From: Aquamicrobium sp.
GTDB taxonomy: Bacteria > Pseudomonadota > Alphaproteobacteria > Rhizobiales > Rhizobiaceae
Assembly: GCF_023954335.1 (NCBI RefSeq)
Contig: NZ_JAMLIE010000001.1
Span: forward strand, 1-64,000
DNA length: 64,000 nucleotides
Direction of reading: 5' to 3'
The translations under genes and the position numbers were made by a program. Positions 1-10,328 of this stretch are shown piece after piece (positions within the stretch are counted from its first letter, which is position 1; every line of letters starts with the position of its first letter). The notes below the pieces were generated by a model. It was not told the DNA's origin. It did no database searches and saw only the letters and a list, made by a program, of their open reading frames with translations.

Positions 1-1435
<1,435 letters not shown>

Positions 1436-1713
1436 GTGCGATCCCTAACGTTCGGTTGCCGATGGGGTAACGGACGCCAGTGCATGCTCATCACGCGCAA
1501 AGGTGCGGGTACGGTCATTTCCGCTGCCCGTTCCCCCGCGTGCAGCCGTTCAAGGCGGCGCTCGCGCTGGTTCGGCACAAATTGGTTCCCGTGCCGACCG
1601 CTGGCACGGTTGCCCCGCATATAAAGAGTTTCGTAGAATAGTTCCAGAGTAAGTTTGGGTGATTTTACCGCGTCGTGCGGGGTCGCCCGCAGCAAGACGA
1701 AAGCGGGGCATCC

Positions 1714-2322
1714 ATGCGGCTGATCGCCGACGACCTTGGCGCCGAACGCGGCGGCGAGCCGGTGTTTTCCGGCATCTCCTTCGATCTCGGCGACGGCGAG
1801 GGCCTCGTCGTCACCGGGCCGAACGGCTCCGGCAAATCGACGCTGCTGCGCGTCGTCGCTGGGCTGCTGCCGGCCGCCGGCGGGGCGATTCGCCTCGAGG
1901 GCGGCGGCGAGGAATGGCCTAGCCCCGAGGCCGCCTGCCACTATCTCGGCCACCAGAACGCGATGAAGACGGCGCTGACCGTGGAGGAGAACCTGCGCTT
2001 CTGGCGCGAGTTCTGCGGCGCGCCGCACATGGAGACCAGCGAGGCGCTCGACATGGTCGGCCTGCCGCAGGTGGCAAGCCTGCCCTTCGGCTATCTCTCC
2101 ACCGGCCAGAAGCGGCGCATCGCCATTGCAAAGCTCCTCGTCGCTTACCGCCCGGTCTGGCTGCTCGACGAGCCGACCGCCGGTCTCGACGCCGCCTCCG
2201 AGCGGCAGTTCGCGGCGCTGATGCGCGCCCATCTCGACGATGGCGGCATCGTCGTCGCCGCCACCCACATCCCGCTCGGGCTGGACGGGATGAAGGATCT
2301 GCGGCTGGAAGGGGCGGCGTGA
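1714..2322 (+). CDS. ccmA: Haem exporter ATP-binding protein CcmA
   Basis: ATPase of the CcmABCD complex, which releases haem-loaded CcmE for cytochrome c maturation at the inner membrane. 202 residues, normal for CcmA. Walker A GPNGSGKST lies near residue 35, an ABC signature variant LSTGQKRR near 128 and Walker B WLLDEPTAGLD near 148. I chose the ATG at 1714 because homology begins there (MRLIADDLGAERG); an ATG 39 bases upstream would add a non-conserved tail. First gene of a ccmABCDG run on the plus strand. Confidence 0.93.
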   Translation: MRLIADDLGAERGGEPVFSGISFDLGDGEGLVVTGPNGSGKSTLLRVVAGLLPAAGGAIRLEGGGEEWPSPEAACHYLGHQNAMKTALTVEENLRFWREFCGAPHMETSEALDMVGLPQVASLPFGYLSTGQKRRIAIAKLLVAYRPVWLLDEPTAGLDAASERQFAALMRAHLDDGGIVVAATHIPLGLDGMKDLRLEGAA

Positions 2323-2410
2323 TGCCACACTTGCCGCCTGCCGCGCCGCCCCTTACCTGCCCGACGGCCCGAACCGGCGCGACCGGAAGTGCAATCAAAG
2401 GTGCGGCCCG

Positions 2411-3076
2411 ATGCTAGCCCTCTTCGTCCGAGACCTTCGCCTCGGCGTGCGCGCCGGCGGCGGCGCGCTGGTCGGCGTGCTGTTCTTCCTCGCCGTCGTC
2501 GCCGTGGTGCCGTTCGGCGTCGGGCCGGACCTGAACCTCCTCGCCCGCATCGGCCCGGCCATATTGTGGATCGGCGCGCTGCTCGCCTCGCTGCTCGGCC
2601 TCGACCGGCTGTTCCAGGCCGAGCGCGAGGACGGCTCGCTCGACCTGATGATCATGAACGACGCACGCCACATGCTGGCGCTGACGGTGGCGACAAAATG
2701 CCTCGCCCACTGGACGGCGAGCGTGCTGCCGCTGGTGATCGCCTCGCCGCTGCTCGGCCTCTTCATGAACATGGAGCCGGTCGGCATCGCCGCGACGACG
2801 CTGACGCTCCTCGTCGGCACCCCGGCCATCGCCTTCGTCGGCGCTGTCGGCGCCGCGGTCGCCGTGTCGCTGCCGCGCGGCGGGCTGCTGGTCTCGGTGC
2901 TGATCCTGCCGCTCACCATCCCCGTGCTGATCTTCGGCGTCTCGGCCGCCTATGGCGCGGTCGCCGATCCCAACCCGTTCCTGCCGCCCTTCCTCATCCT
3001 CTGCGCGCTGACCATGGGCTTCGCCGTCATCGGCCCGCTCGCCGCGGCGCTGGCGCTGAAATTCGGCCTCGATTGA
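2411..3076 (+). CDS. ccmB: Haem exporter permease CcmB
   Basis: Integral membrane partner of CcmA in the cytochrome c maturation system. 221 residues with about six hydrophobic segments and the family N-terminus (MLALFVRDLRLGVRAGGGAL). The cytoplasmic signature LFQAEREDGSLDLM, near residues 64-77, is characteristic of CcmB. It lies 88 bp after ccmA in the same direction and is presumably co-transcribed. Confidence 0.93.
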   Translation: MLALFVRDLRLGVRAGGGALVGVLFFLAVVAVVPFGVGPDLNLLARIGPAILWIGALLASLLGLDRLFQAEREDGSLDLMIMNDARHMLALTVATKCLAHWTASVLPLVIASPLLGLFMNMEPVGIAATTLTLLVGTPAIAFVGAVGAAVAVSLPRGGLLVSVLILPLTIPVLIFGVSAAYGAVADPNPFLPPFLILCALTMGFAVIGPLAAALALKFGLD

Positions 3077-3173
3077 TCGGCATCATATCGTCCGGAGGGG
3101 AAAGCTGCGACAGATGAGCAGAATTGCGAAGCCGAGCGACCCGATTTATGAAGGCAGCCGTGAGAAGAAAGCA

Positions 3174-3947
3174 ATGAGCGACACCGCAGCCGCACGCCCC
3201 GCACGCTGGACGGACCTCGCCAATCCGACGCGCTTCATCGCGCTGGCCGACAGGCTGGTGCCGTGGCTCGCCGCGCTGGCGGCGCTGGTCATCGCCGCGG
3301 GCCTGTGGCTCGCCTTCACCGCGCCGGAAGACTACCAGCAGGGCATGACCGTGCGCATCATGTACATCCACGTGCCCTTCGCGTGGCTGGCCATGATGTG
3401 CTACTCGATCATGGCGGTCTCGTCGCTGGGCACGCTGGTCTGGCGCCATCCGCTCGCCGACGTCTCGGTCAAGGCGGCCGCGCCCATCGGCGCCGTCTTC
3501 ACCCTGCTGTCGCTCGTCACCGGCTCGATCTGGGGCAAGCCGATGTGGGGGACGTGGTGGGTGTGGGACGCGCGCCTCACCTCGGTCTTCGTGCTGTTCC
3601 TGATGTATCTCGGCCTGATCGCGCTGACCCGCGCGCTCGACGATCCGGCAAGGAGCGCGAGGGCCGCGGCCATCGTCACGCTCGTCGGCTTCGTCAACAT
3701 CCCGATTATAAAATTCTCGGTCGACTGGTGGAACACGCTGCACCAGCCCGCCTCGGTCCTCCGGCTCGACGGGCCGACCATCCACCCGACCATGCTGTGG
3801 CCGCTCTTGACCTGCGCCGTCGGCTTCACGCTGCTGTTCGTGACCCTGCACCTGATGGCGATGCGCACGGAGATCCTGCGCCGCCGCGTCTCGGCGATGC
3901 GGCGCATGGCCGCCCGCGCCGCCGACGCGAAGGAGAAGGGCCGATGA
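3174..3947 (+). CDS. ccmC: Haem exporter / haem-handling protein CcmC
   Basis: Six-helix inner-membrane protein that presents haem to CcmE. The tryptophan-rich WWD motif (WGTWWVWDARLTS) is near residue 125, with conserved histidines around it (YIHVPFAW and WWNTLHQPAS). I use the ATG at 3174 behind an AGAAGAAAG purine run. An in-frame ATG at 3114, behind GGAGGGG, would add 20 residues, so the start is not settled. The stop overlaps the ccmD start as ATGA, which indicates translational coupling. Confidence 0.92.
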   Translation: MSDTAAARPARWTDLANPTRFIALADRLVPWLAALAALVIAAGLWLAFTAPEDYQQGMTVRIMYIHVPFAWLAMMCYSIMAVSSLGTLVWRHPLADVSVKAAAPIGAVFTLLSLVTGSIWGKPMWGTWWVWDARLTSVFVLFLMYLGLIALTRALDDPARSARAAAIVTLVGFVNIPIIKFSVDWWNTLHQPASVLRLDGPTIHPTMLWPLLTCAVGFTLLFVTLHLMAMRTEILRRRVSAMRRMAARAADAKEKGR

Positions 3948-4114
3948 GCGCGCACGCCCTCTACGTTGCCGCTGCCTATGGCGTCTCGGCGCTGGTGCTG
4001 GCCGGCCTCGCCCTGTGGATCCTCGCCGACCAGCGGGCGCGCCGGCGCGAGATGGCGGCACTGGAAGCTGCCGGCGTGCGCCGCCGCTCCGACGCCGGCG
4101 GGGCGAAGCCGTGA
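3944..4114 (+). CDS. ccmD: Haem exporter small subunit CcmD
   Basis: Small single-pass membrane protein (56 residues) that stabilises the CcmABC-CcmE complex. One hydrophobic helix spans about residues 7-27 and is followed by a basic, cytoplasmic-type tail (DQRARRREMAALEAAG). It overlaps ccmC (ATGA) and ccmG (GTGA) by four bases each. Size, topology and position between ccmC and ccmG make the call safe despite low sequence conservation in the family. Confidence 0.88.
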   Translation: MSAHALYVAAAYGVSALVLAGLALWILADQRARRREMAALEAAGVRRRSDAGGAKP

Positions 4115-4692
4115 GCGCGCAGGAGAAGGGCGAAGCGACGCCCGAGCCGAGGCGCTGGCTGGCGATCCTGCCGCTGCTCGTCTTCATGGCGCTGGCGGGC
4201 GTCTTCCTCGCCCAGCTCCTGTCCGGCCGCGACACCTCCACCGTGCCCTCGGCACTGATCGGCCAGCCCGCGCCGAACACGCCGCTGCCGGCGCTCGAGG
4301 GCGTCGATCTGCCCGCCTTCGACCCGGCCGCGCTCGCCGGCAAGGTCACGCTGGTCAATGTCTGGGCCTCGTGGTGCGTGCCGTGCCGGCAGGAACACCC
4401 GGTGCTGATGGAGCTGGCCAGGGACGGCCGCGTCGATATCGTCGGCTTCAACTACAAGGATAGACCTGAGAACGCGCGCCGCTTCCTGTCCGAGCTCGGC
4501 AATCCCTACAGCGCGCTCGGCGTCGACCAGTCGGGCCGCGCCGCGATCGACTGGGGCGTCTACGGCATTCCCGAGACCTTCCTTGTCGGCAAGGACGGCA
4601 CCATCGCCTGGAAGCATGTCGGCCCGTTCGATCCGCAGAATGTCGGAACGACGCTGATGCCCGAGATCGAGAAGGCGCTGGCCGCCGAGTAG
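4111..4692 (+). CDS. ccmG: Thiol:disulfide interchange protein CcmG/DsbE
   Basis: Membrane-anchored periplasmic thioredoxin-like reductant that keeps the apocytochrome c CXXCH cysteines reduced. 193 residues: a signal anchor at about residues 16-35, then a thioredoxin fold with the active site WCVPC near residue 88. The downstream cis-proline region reads GIPETFLVGKDG. The start is a GTG overlapping the ccmD stop. Last gene of the ccmABCDG operon; haem lyase genes (ccmEFH) are not in this window. Confidence 0.93.
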   Translation: MSAQEKGEATPEPRRWLAILPLLVFMALAGVFLAQLLSGRDTSTVPSALIGQPAPNTPLPALEGVDLPAFDPAALAGKVTLVNVWASWCVPCRQEHPVLMELARDGRVDIVGFNYKDRPENARRFLSELGNPYSALGVDQSGRAAIDWGVYGIPETFLVGKDGTIAWKHVGPFDPQNVGTTLMPEIEKALAAE

Positions 4693-4696
4693 CGCC

Positions 4697-4722
4697 GCCA
4701 GTAGCGACAGGCGCCTACTGGC
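4697..4722. terminator. Hairpin between convergent ccmG and ybaK-like genes
   Basis: Eight-base perfect inverted repeat (GCCAGTAG / CTACTGGC) with a 10-base loop, sitting between the two convergent stops. The stop codon of the minus-strand gene lies inside one arm. There is no T tract on either side, so termination is only a guess from position. Confidence 0.3.
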
Positions 4723-5173
4723 AGACGTCCACCCACTCCGCCCCGGTCAGCCCGGCGAGCCGCTGCGGCGTGATCCTGAGCGCAGAATTGGTCGCGCCGG
4801 CCGCCGGCAGCACTTCCTCGAAGCGCTTCAGCGACACGTCGCAATAGACCGGCAACGGCGCGGGCAGGCCGAACGGGCACACGCCGCCGACCGGATGGCT
4901 GGTCAGCTCGACCACCTCCTCGGCCCCCAGCATGCGCGGCTTGGCCGCGAACGCCTCCTTGAACTTGCGGTTGTCGAGCCGCGACGTGCCCGAGGCGACG
5001 ACCAGCACCACGCGCTCGCCGGCGCGCACGCAGATGGTCTTGGCGATCTGCGCCGGCTCGACCCCGTGGGCGGCGGCGGCGAGATCGACCGTCGCCGAGC
5101 TTTCTTCGGTGACGAGGACTTCGATGTCGGGGGCGTTTTCGGCGAAGAAGGTGCGGACGGATTCGAGGCTCAT
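4715..5173 (-). CDS. YbaK/EbsC-family aminoacyl-tRNA deacylase
   Basis: 152-residue protein of the YbaK/ProX editing-domain family. These hydrolyse mischarged aminoacyl-tRNAs in trans, for example Cys-tRNA(Pro) or Ala-tRNA(Pro). Family marks are DNRKFKEAF near residue 70, HPVGGVCPFGLP near 95 and the C-terminal ITPQRLAGLT. I chose the start MSLESVRTFF; twelve further residues upstream are possible but not conserved. Substrate specificity cannot be read from the sequence. Confidence 0.85.
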   Translation of the reverse strand: MSLESVRTFFAENAPDIEVLVTEESSATVDLAAAAHGVEPAQIAKTICVRAGERVVLVVASGTSRLDNRKFKEAFAAKPRMLGAEEVVELTSHPVGGVCPFGLPAPLPVYCDVSLKRFEEVLPAAGATNSALRITPQRLAGLTGAEWVDVCQ

Positions 5174-5344
5174 GACAGCCGATCTAGCCCAACCGTCCCT
5201 GCGGCGCAATCACACAGCGCCATCGGCAATGTTGACAATTACAGTCCACTATGATGTGAGAAGTTGCTTTTTAAATTCCACTTTGGAAAGCCGCTTCGGC
5301 TCCGGATCGGACCCGGCCCGGCGGGCGGCAGACGGGGGCATGAC

Positions 5345-7611
5345 ATGCAGGTGAAATCGGAACGCAGGCACGCCGGCCGCGGCATCGCCGCGGGGGCGGC
5401 GGCGCTGCTGCTGGTCGGGGCGAGCCAACAGGCGCTGGCGCAGTCGGCCGCGCCCGGCTCGGTCATCGTCCTCGATCCCATCGTCATCTCGGCCGGCGCG
5501 GTCGAGGGCTCGACGCTGTCGGAGCGTCTTTCGGTGCTGCCGGGGGCGTGGCGCTGGTCGAGCGCGAGGAGATGGCGCAAAGCGCCAACTTGACCGCCTC
5601 GCGCGCGCTGTCCACCGTTCCCGGCGTCGTCGTGCAGGACTTCTTCGGCGGCAACGACCAGCCGCGCATCCAGATCCGCGGCTCGGGCCTCCAGCAGAAC
5701 CCGGTCGAGCGCGGCATCCTGATGCTTCAGGACGGCCTGCCGCTCAACCGCGCCGACGGCTCCTACATCGTCGGCTTCCTCAACCCGAACGCCGCGAGCG
5801 CGCTCGAAATCTATCGCGGCTACACCGCCAACCGCCTCGGGGCCAACGTGCTCGGCGGCGCCATCAACATGATCTCGCCCACCGGCTCGAGCCGGCCGGG
5901 CGTCTCGCTCAGCGCCAGCGGCGGCTCGTTCGGCCAGTTCGGCGGCTCGGCCAGCGCCGGCTTCCAGGGCGACGGCTACGACGTCCACCTTCACGGCAAC
6001 CTCACCCGCCGCGACGGCTTCCGCACGTGGAACGAATCCAGCCGCGCCAACATCGGCGGCAATGTCGGCATCGAACTCTCCGACAATGTGAAGACGCGGC
6101 TGTTCTTCGGCTACACCGATCTCGGCTTCGACGTCGCCGGGCCGCTGCCCAAGTCGTATCTGAAAGCCGATCCCTCGCAGGTCCATACCGGGCCGGTCAT
6201 GACGCTGCCGGGTCCGGTCGCCACCTTCCCCGGTCCCAACGTCATACGCGACAAGCCGCGGCGCGAGGCCGAGCAGTTCCTGATCGGCTCGCGCACCACG
6301 GCCGAGTTCGACGCCCACCTGTTCGACATCGTCCTCGGCTATACCTACACCGACGACATGTTCCGCTTCCCCATCGCCTCGGGCATCCGCACCACCAAGG
6401 GCGGCGACTTCACCGGCGTGCTGCGCTACGCCTACAAGCCGGATGCGAGCGCCGTCCTGCCGCTGTTCGAGAGCACCGCGCAGTATACGATCGGCTCCGC
6501 CGACCGCGAGAACTACCACAACCTCTCCGGCACCCAGGGGCCGCTGTTCGGCAAGAGCGAGCTCGACGCCACCTCGCTGTCGCTCAACGCCGGCTTCAAC
6601 GTGCCATTCGGCGAAAGCTTCATCGTCTCGCCGGCCATCGCCTATTCGCACGCCACGCGCGACAACCGGGACGTCTTCACCGGGGCCACGCGGCCGACCG
6701 TCGGCTACAACCCGATGAATCCGACGATGCGGGTCCCCGACGGCACCGTCCCGGCACGGGATTCGAGCTACGAGCGCCGCTACAGCGGCTGGTCGCCCAG
6801 CCTCGGCGTCTCCTACAGGCCGGACGAGAGCCAGATCGTCTTCGGCGCGGTCAGCCGCAGCTTCGAGCCGCCGACGCATGACGACCTGCTCGCCACCGTC
6901 AACGGAACGCCGAATACGGGACCGGGCCGCAACCCGCAGAACCCCGCCGCCACCGACATGTTCAACACGCCGGACCTTGACGCGCAGACCGCGACCACCA
7001 TCGAGGCTGGCTGGCGCGGCAGCCACGGCGACTATGCCTGGGATGCGACCGCCTATTACTCATGGGTCGACAACGAGCTTCTCAACCTGCGCGACGCGTC
7101 CGGCACCTCGCTCGGCGCGATCAACGCCGACAAGACCACCCATTTCGGCGTCGAGCTCGGCCTGACGGCCCGGATCGCCGACCAGTGGACCGCGCGCCTC
7201 GCCTACACCTATCAGGACTTCCGCTTCGCCAGCGACATGGTATCCGGCCCCGGCCGCGTCATCCCCAAGGGCAACCGGCTGGCCGGCGCGCCGCGCCATG
7301 TCGTCAACGCCGTGCTGCAATACGACGCCACCGAGAACTGGATGCTGCAAGGCGCGGTGCGCTGGCTTCCCTCCAAAACTCCCGTCGACAACATGAACAC
7401 GCTCTACGCCGACCCCTATGCCGTGGTCGACCTGCGCACCCAGTACCGCGTCAACGAAAATGTGTCGCTGTTCGCCGAGGTCACCAACGTCTTCGACACC
7501 GCCTATGCCGCCTCGACACTGGTCATCGACCAGGCGACGCGGCCGGATCAGGCCGCCTTCATCCCCGGCGACGGGCGCGGCTTCTTCGTCGGCGTCAACG
7601 CGAAGTTCTGA
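5345..7611 (+). pseudogene. TonB-dependent outer-membrane receptor, frameshifted near its 5' end
   Basis: The beginning (5345 to about 5546) encodes a signal peptide (RRHAGRGIAAGAAALLLVGA...ALAQ) and a TonB-box-like stretch (VIVLDPIVISA). The plug and 22-strand barrel continue in another frame from about 5548 to 7611. The break is at a run of five G (5542-5546): restoring one base gives the smooth join LPGGVALVEREEM. The downstream part has the plug motif PRIQIRGSG, barrel repeats and the terminal aromatic residue (GVNAKF). Relatives are ferric siderophore, citrate or haem-type receptors; the ligand is unknown. It may be a true pseudogene, a phase-variable gene, a -1 slippage site or a sequencing error. 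Confidence 0.75.
5542..5546 (+). other. G5 run at the frameshift in the TonB-dependent receptor gene
   Basis: Reading CCG GGG GCG in the signal-peptide frame, a one-base backward slip on the G run gives CCG GGG GGC GTG. That is Pro-Gly-Gly-Val, exactly the expected receptor sequence. The site is therefore where a base was lost, or where ribosome or polymerase slippage could restore the protein. Confidence 0.6.
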
Positions 7612-7729
7612 CCGCGGCGCGGCGGTGGACGATTTGTCCCGTTGATCGGACCGGCCCGACAATCGATGGTGGGACGATGAGCACTCGTCACGCCAGAGGA
7701 CGTCCCCGGACGGCGGAGGGATGAGGCCG

Positions 7730-8083
7730 ATGCGCGGCCTCTACCTCGCGCTCGGGCTCGTCTTCGCCGGGCTCGGCATCGCCGGCGCGTTCCTGCCGGT
7801 GCTGCCGACGACGCCGTTCCTGATCGTCGCCGCGGCCTGCTTCACCCGTTCCTCCGAGCGGCTGGAGCGGTGGCTGCTGGAGCATCCCCGCTTCGGCCCG
7901 ACGCTCTCGGAGTGGCGCGAGCGCGGCGCGATCCCGCTGAAAGCCAAGCTGCTGGCGCTCGCCGGCACCATTTCGGGCTTCCTCGCCATCTGGCTGGTCG
8001 CCGACGCCAGCCCCGCGATCCTCGCCTACACCGCGCTGCTGATCGCGGCCGGCCTCGCCTATGTCTTCTCGCGGCCGTCCTGA
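7730..8083 (+). CDS. YbaN/DUF454 inner-membrane protein
   Basis: 117-residue membrane protein of the DUF454 (YbaN) family with the motif PVLPTTPFLIVAAACF after the first helix, then SSERLERWLLEHPRFGP and two C-terminal helices. Function is unknown. In alphaproteobacteria such genes often neighbour iron or haem uptake receptors, as here. The ATG at 7730 is ten bases from a GGAGG; another ATG nine bases upstream sits too close to it. Confidence 0.8.
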   Translation: MRGLYLALGLVFAGLGIAGAFLPVLPTTPFLIVAAACFTRSSERLERWLLEHPRFGPTLSEWRERGAIPLKAKLLALAGTISGFLAIWLVADASPAILAYTALLIAAGLAYVFSRPS

Positions 8084-8096
8084 GGGTTTCCGAGCG

Positions 8097-8122
8097 AAAA
8101 AGGGCGGCCCCGAGGCCACCCT
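8097..8122 (-). terminator. Rho-independent terminator after pal
   Basis: On the minus strand, an AAGGGTGGCC / GGCCGCCCTT stem with a TCGG loop and one mismatch is followed by a T run (TTTTTCG). It lies 25 bases past the pal stop. Confidence 0.7.
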
Positions 8123-8147
8123 TCCGATTGCTTCCGTTCCGCGGCGA

Positions 8148-8651
8148 TCAGCTTCCGCCGGACAGCACGGTGACGGCACGGCGGTTCTGCGACCAGCACG
8201 AGATGTTGTCGCAGACCGCGACCGGGCGCTCCTTGCCGTAGGAGATGGTGCGGATGCGGTTCGACTGGACGCCGCGCGCGACGAGGAAGTCGCGGGCCGC
8301 GGCGGCGCGGCGGGCGCCGAGCGCGAGGTTGTACTCGCGGGTGCCGCGCTCGTCGGCATGGCCCTCGACGGTGATCGCGTAGTTCGGGTACTGGCCGAGC
8401 CACTGCGCCTGGCGGGCCAGCGTCGTCTGCGCGTCGGCGCGGATCACCGAGGAGTCGGTGTCGAAGAAGATGCGGTCGCCGACATTGACGGTGAAGTCCT
8501 GGCTGGAGCCGGGCGCGCCGCCGGCACCTGCGCCGAGGCCGAGGTCGGCCGGGTTATTGGGGGTCTGCTTGCTGGCGCAGCCCGCGACGGCGAGCATGGC
8601 GACAAGAGCGACCGCGGCGGGGTTGCGGGTGATTGCTGCGATTCGGCGCAT
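8148..8651 (-). CDS. pal: Peptidoglycan-associated lipoprotein Pal
   Basis: Outer-membrane lipoprotein that links the membrane to peptidoglycan and works with TolB and TolQRA in cell constriction. 167 residues: lipoprotein signal with lipobox LAVAGC near residue 28, a short Gly/Ala linker, then an OmpA-like domain (FFDTDSSVI and VEGHADERGTREYN). The start MRRIAAITRN gives a normal signal peptide; upstream in-frame codons do not. It has its own 310-bp upstream region after a strong tolB terminator, so it probably has a separate promoter. Confidence 0.95.
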   Translation of the reverse strand: MRRIAAITRNPAAVALVAMLAVAGCASKQTPNNPADLGLGAGAGGAPGSSQDFTVNVGDRIFFDTDSSVIRADAQTTLARQAQWLGQYPNYAITVEGHADERGTREYNLALGARRAAAARDFLVARGVQSNRIRTISYGKERPVAVCDNISCWSQNRRAVTVLSGGS

Positions 8652-8841
8652 GGCCGCCTCTCCTTGGCATTTGCACGATTTGGTTGAGCAATGAGTAACC
8701 ACAACTGGGTTAAAGCCCGCTCAAGAAACAAGGTTAACGATTACTGAATGCCCGCCCTTATGCGCCGGCTTCCCGGCCGGCGCCCCCTGCATTAACCGCA
8801 CACTAGGCCGAAATGCGGCCGAAACGCGGCTTTTTCCGCAT

Positions 8842-8894
8842 TAGAGCATTTTGCGGCCGCGCGGGTGCGCCCGGCGTCGCGCAAATGCAGGAAG
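8842..8894 (+). repeat. Diverged copy of rhizobial intergenic repeat family B
   Basis: Starts TAGAGCATTTTGC and continues into GGCGTCGC...AAATGC, matching the two ends of the element split by IS481 at 54-55 kb, with a rearranged GC-rich centre. It lies between the tolB terminator and pal. This is a similarity call by eye. Confidence 0.5.
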
Positions 8895-8901
8895 GCAAAG
8901 A

Positions 8902-8939
8902 GAAAAAGCGGCGGCCCGGATTCACCCGGGCCGCCGCTT
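8902..8939 (-). terminator. Strong rho-independent terminator after tolB
   Basis: A 14-bp perfect stem (AAGCGGCGGCCCGG and its complement) with a six-base loop, followed on the minus strand by TTTTTCT. It lies 23 bases past the tolB stop and separates tolQRAB transcription from pal. Confidence 0.85.
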
Positions 8940-8961
8940 CGTGGTCACGAATCCGGGAGCT

Positions 8962-10278
8962 TCAGTCGAGCAGCGGCGACCATGCCGGGTCGGACGCGAA
9001 GTGCGGCGTCGGGATCGCCTGCTCGTTCCTGCCCGTCAGGTCGATGGAGTGGAGCTTCGGCCCGCCCTGCCCCGAGCCCTCGCGGAAGAACATGATGACG
9101 CGGCCGTTCGGCGCCCAGGTCGGTCCCTCCTGCAGGTAGCCGGTCGAGAGGATGCGCTCGCCCGAGCCGTCGGTGCGCATCACGCCGATCTGGAACTGGC
9201 CGCCGGTCTGCTTGGTGAAGGCGATCAGGTCGCCGCGCGGCGACCACACCGGCGTCGAATAGGTGCCGTCGCCGAAGGAGATGCGCTGCGGGTTGGAGCC
9301 GTCCGCGCCCATGACGTAGATGTGCGGCCGCCCGCCGCGGTCGGAGGTGAAGACGACGCGGGCGCCGTCCGGCGAATAGGAGGGCGAGGTGTCGATGGCG
9401 TTGGACGAGGTCAGGCGCGTCGTGGTCCGGCTTCTCAAATCCATGGTGTAGATGTTGGAGTTGCCGTCGTCGCGCAGCAGGCTCATGATCACCTTCTGCC
9501 CGTCGGGCGAGAAGCGCGGCGCGAACGTCATGCCGGGAAAATTGCCGACGAGCTCGCGCTGCCCGGTCTCGATCTGGAGCAGATAGACCTGCGGCTGGCC
9601 GCCCTCGTAGGACATGTAGGTGATTTCCTGCCGGTTCGGCGAGAAGCGCGGCGTCAGCACGATGGCGCGCCCGTCGGTCAGCGGCCGGTTGTTGGCCCCG
9701 TCCTGGTCCATGATGGCGAGGCGCTTGACGCGCTTGTCCTTCGGCCCGCTCTCCTCGACATAGACGACGCGGGTGTCGAAATAGCCCTTCTCGCCGGTCA
9801 GCCGCTCGTAGATCGTGTCGGCGATGATGTGGGCGACGCGCCGCCAGTTGGCCTTGTTGGCGAAGAACTGCTCGCCGATCAGCTGCTGGCCGGCGAAGGT
9901 GTCCCACAGGCGGAACTCGGCGCGCAGCCGCCCGTCCGCCTCGTGGTTGACGCGGCCCGTCACCAGCGCCTGCGCGTTGAGGACGGTCCAGTCGGAAAAG
10001 CGCGGCGCGGCGTCGGGATTGGTGATCTTCTCGATGAACGCGCCCTTCTCGATCGGCTTGAACAACCCCGAGCGGGCGAGGTCGGCCGCGACCACCGCGG
10101 CGATCTCCTGGCCGATGGCGTCGTTGGCGATGAAGTCGGTGATGGCGATCGGCATCGGCTCGACCACGCCCTGCGTGATGTCGATCACCAGCTGGGCGCG
10201 GGCGGGCATGGCGGCGGCGAGCGCCGCGCCGAGCGCCAGGCCGGCCACCGCAACGAGGGATTTCAGCGTTTTCATCAT
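8962..10278 (-). CDS. tolB: Tol-Pal system protein TolB
   Basis: Periplasmic beta-propeller that binds Pal and TolA. 438 residues: signal peptide (about residues 1-28, ending MPARA), N-terminal alpha/beta domain (ITQGVVEPMPIAITDF), then WD40-like repeats such as TPRFSPNRQEITYMS, APRFSPDGQKVIMS and SPSYSPDGARVVFTS. The start is the first of two adjacent ATG codons (MMKTLKSL). It follows tolA by about 50 bp in the tolQRAB operon. Confidence 0.96.
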   Translation of the reverse strand: MMKTLKSLVAVAGLALGAALAAAMPARAQLVIDITQGVVEPMPIAITDFIANDAIGQEIAAVVAADLARSGLFKPIEKGAFIEKITNPDAAPRFSDWTVLNAQALVTGRVNHEADGRLRAEFRLWDTFAGQQLIGEQFFANKANWRRVAHIIADTIYERLTGEKGYFDTRVVYVEESGPKDKRVKRLAIMDQDGANNRPLTDGRAIVLTPRFSPNRQEITYMSYEGGQPQVYLLQIETGQRELVGNFPGMTFAPRFSPDGQKVIMSLLRDDGNSNIYTMDLRSRTTTRLTSSNAIDTSPSYSPDGARVVFTSDRGGRPHIYVMGADGSNPQRISFGDGTYSTPVWSPRGDLIAFTKQTGGQFQIGVMRTDGSGERILSTGYLQEGPTWAPNGRVIMFFREGSGQGGPKLHSIDLTGRNEQAIPTPHFASDPAWSPLLD

Positions 10279-10328
10279 ACGTTTGGCCTCATGGGTCCTG
10301 ATGGGCTCATGTCCGGGTCGTGCCGGGT

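Noticed and set aside
5232..5260. Sigma70 promoter (TTGACA at 5232) for the TonB-dependent receptor
   Set aside because: The region is AT-rich and promoter-like, but no acceptable -10 element lies 16-18 bases downstream of TTGACA.
8701..8740. CtrA box upstream of pal
   Set aside because: Two TTAA half-sites are present (near 8710 and 8734) but they are separated by far more than seven bases.
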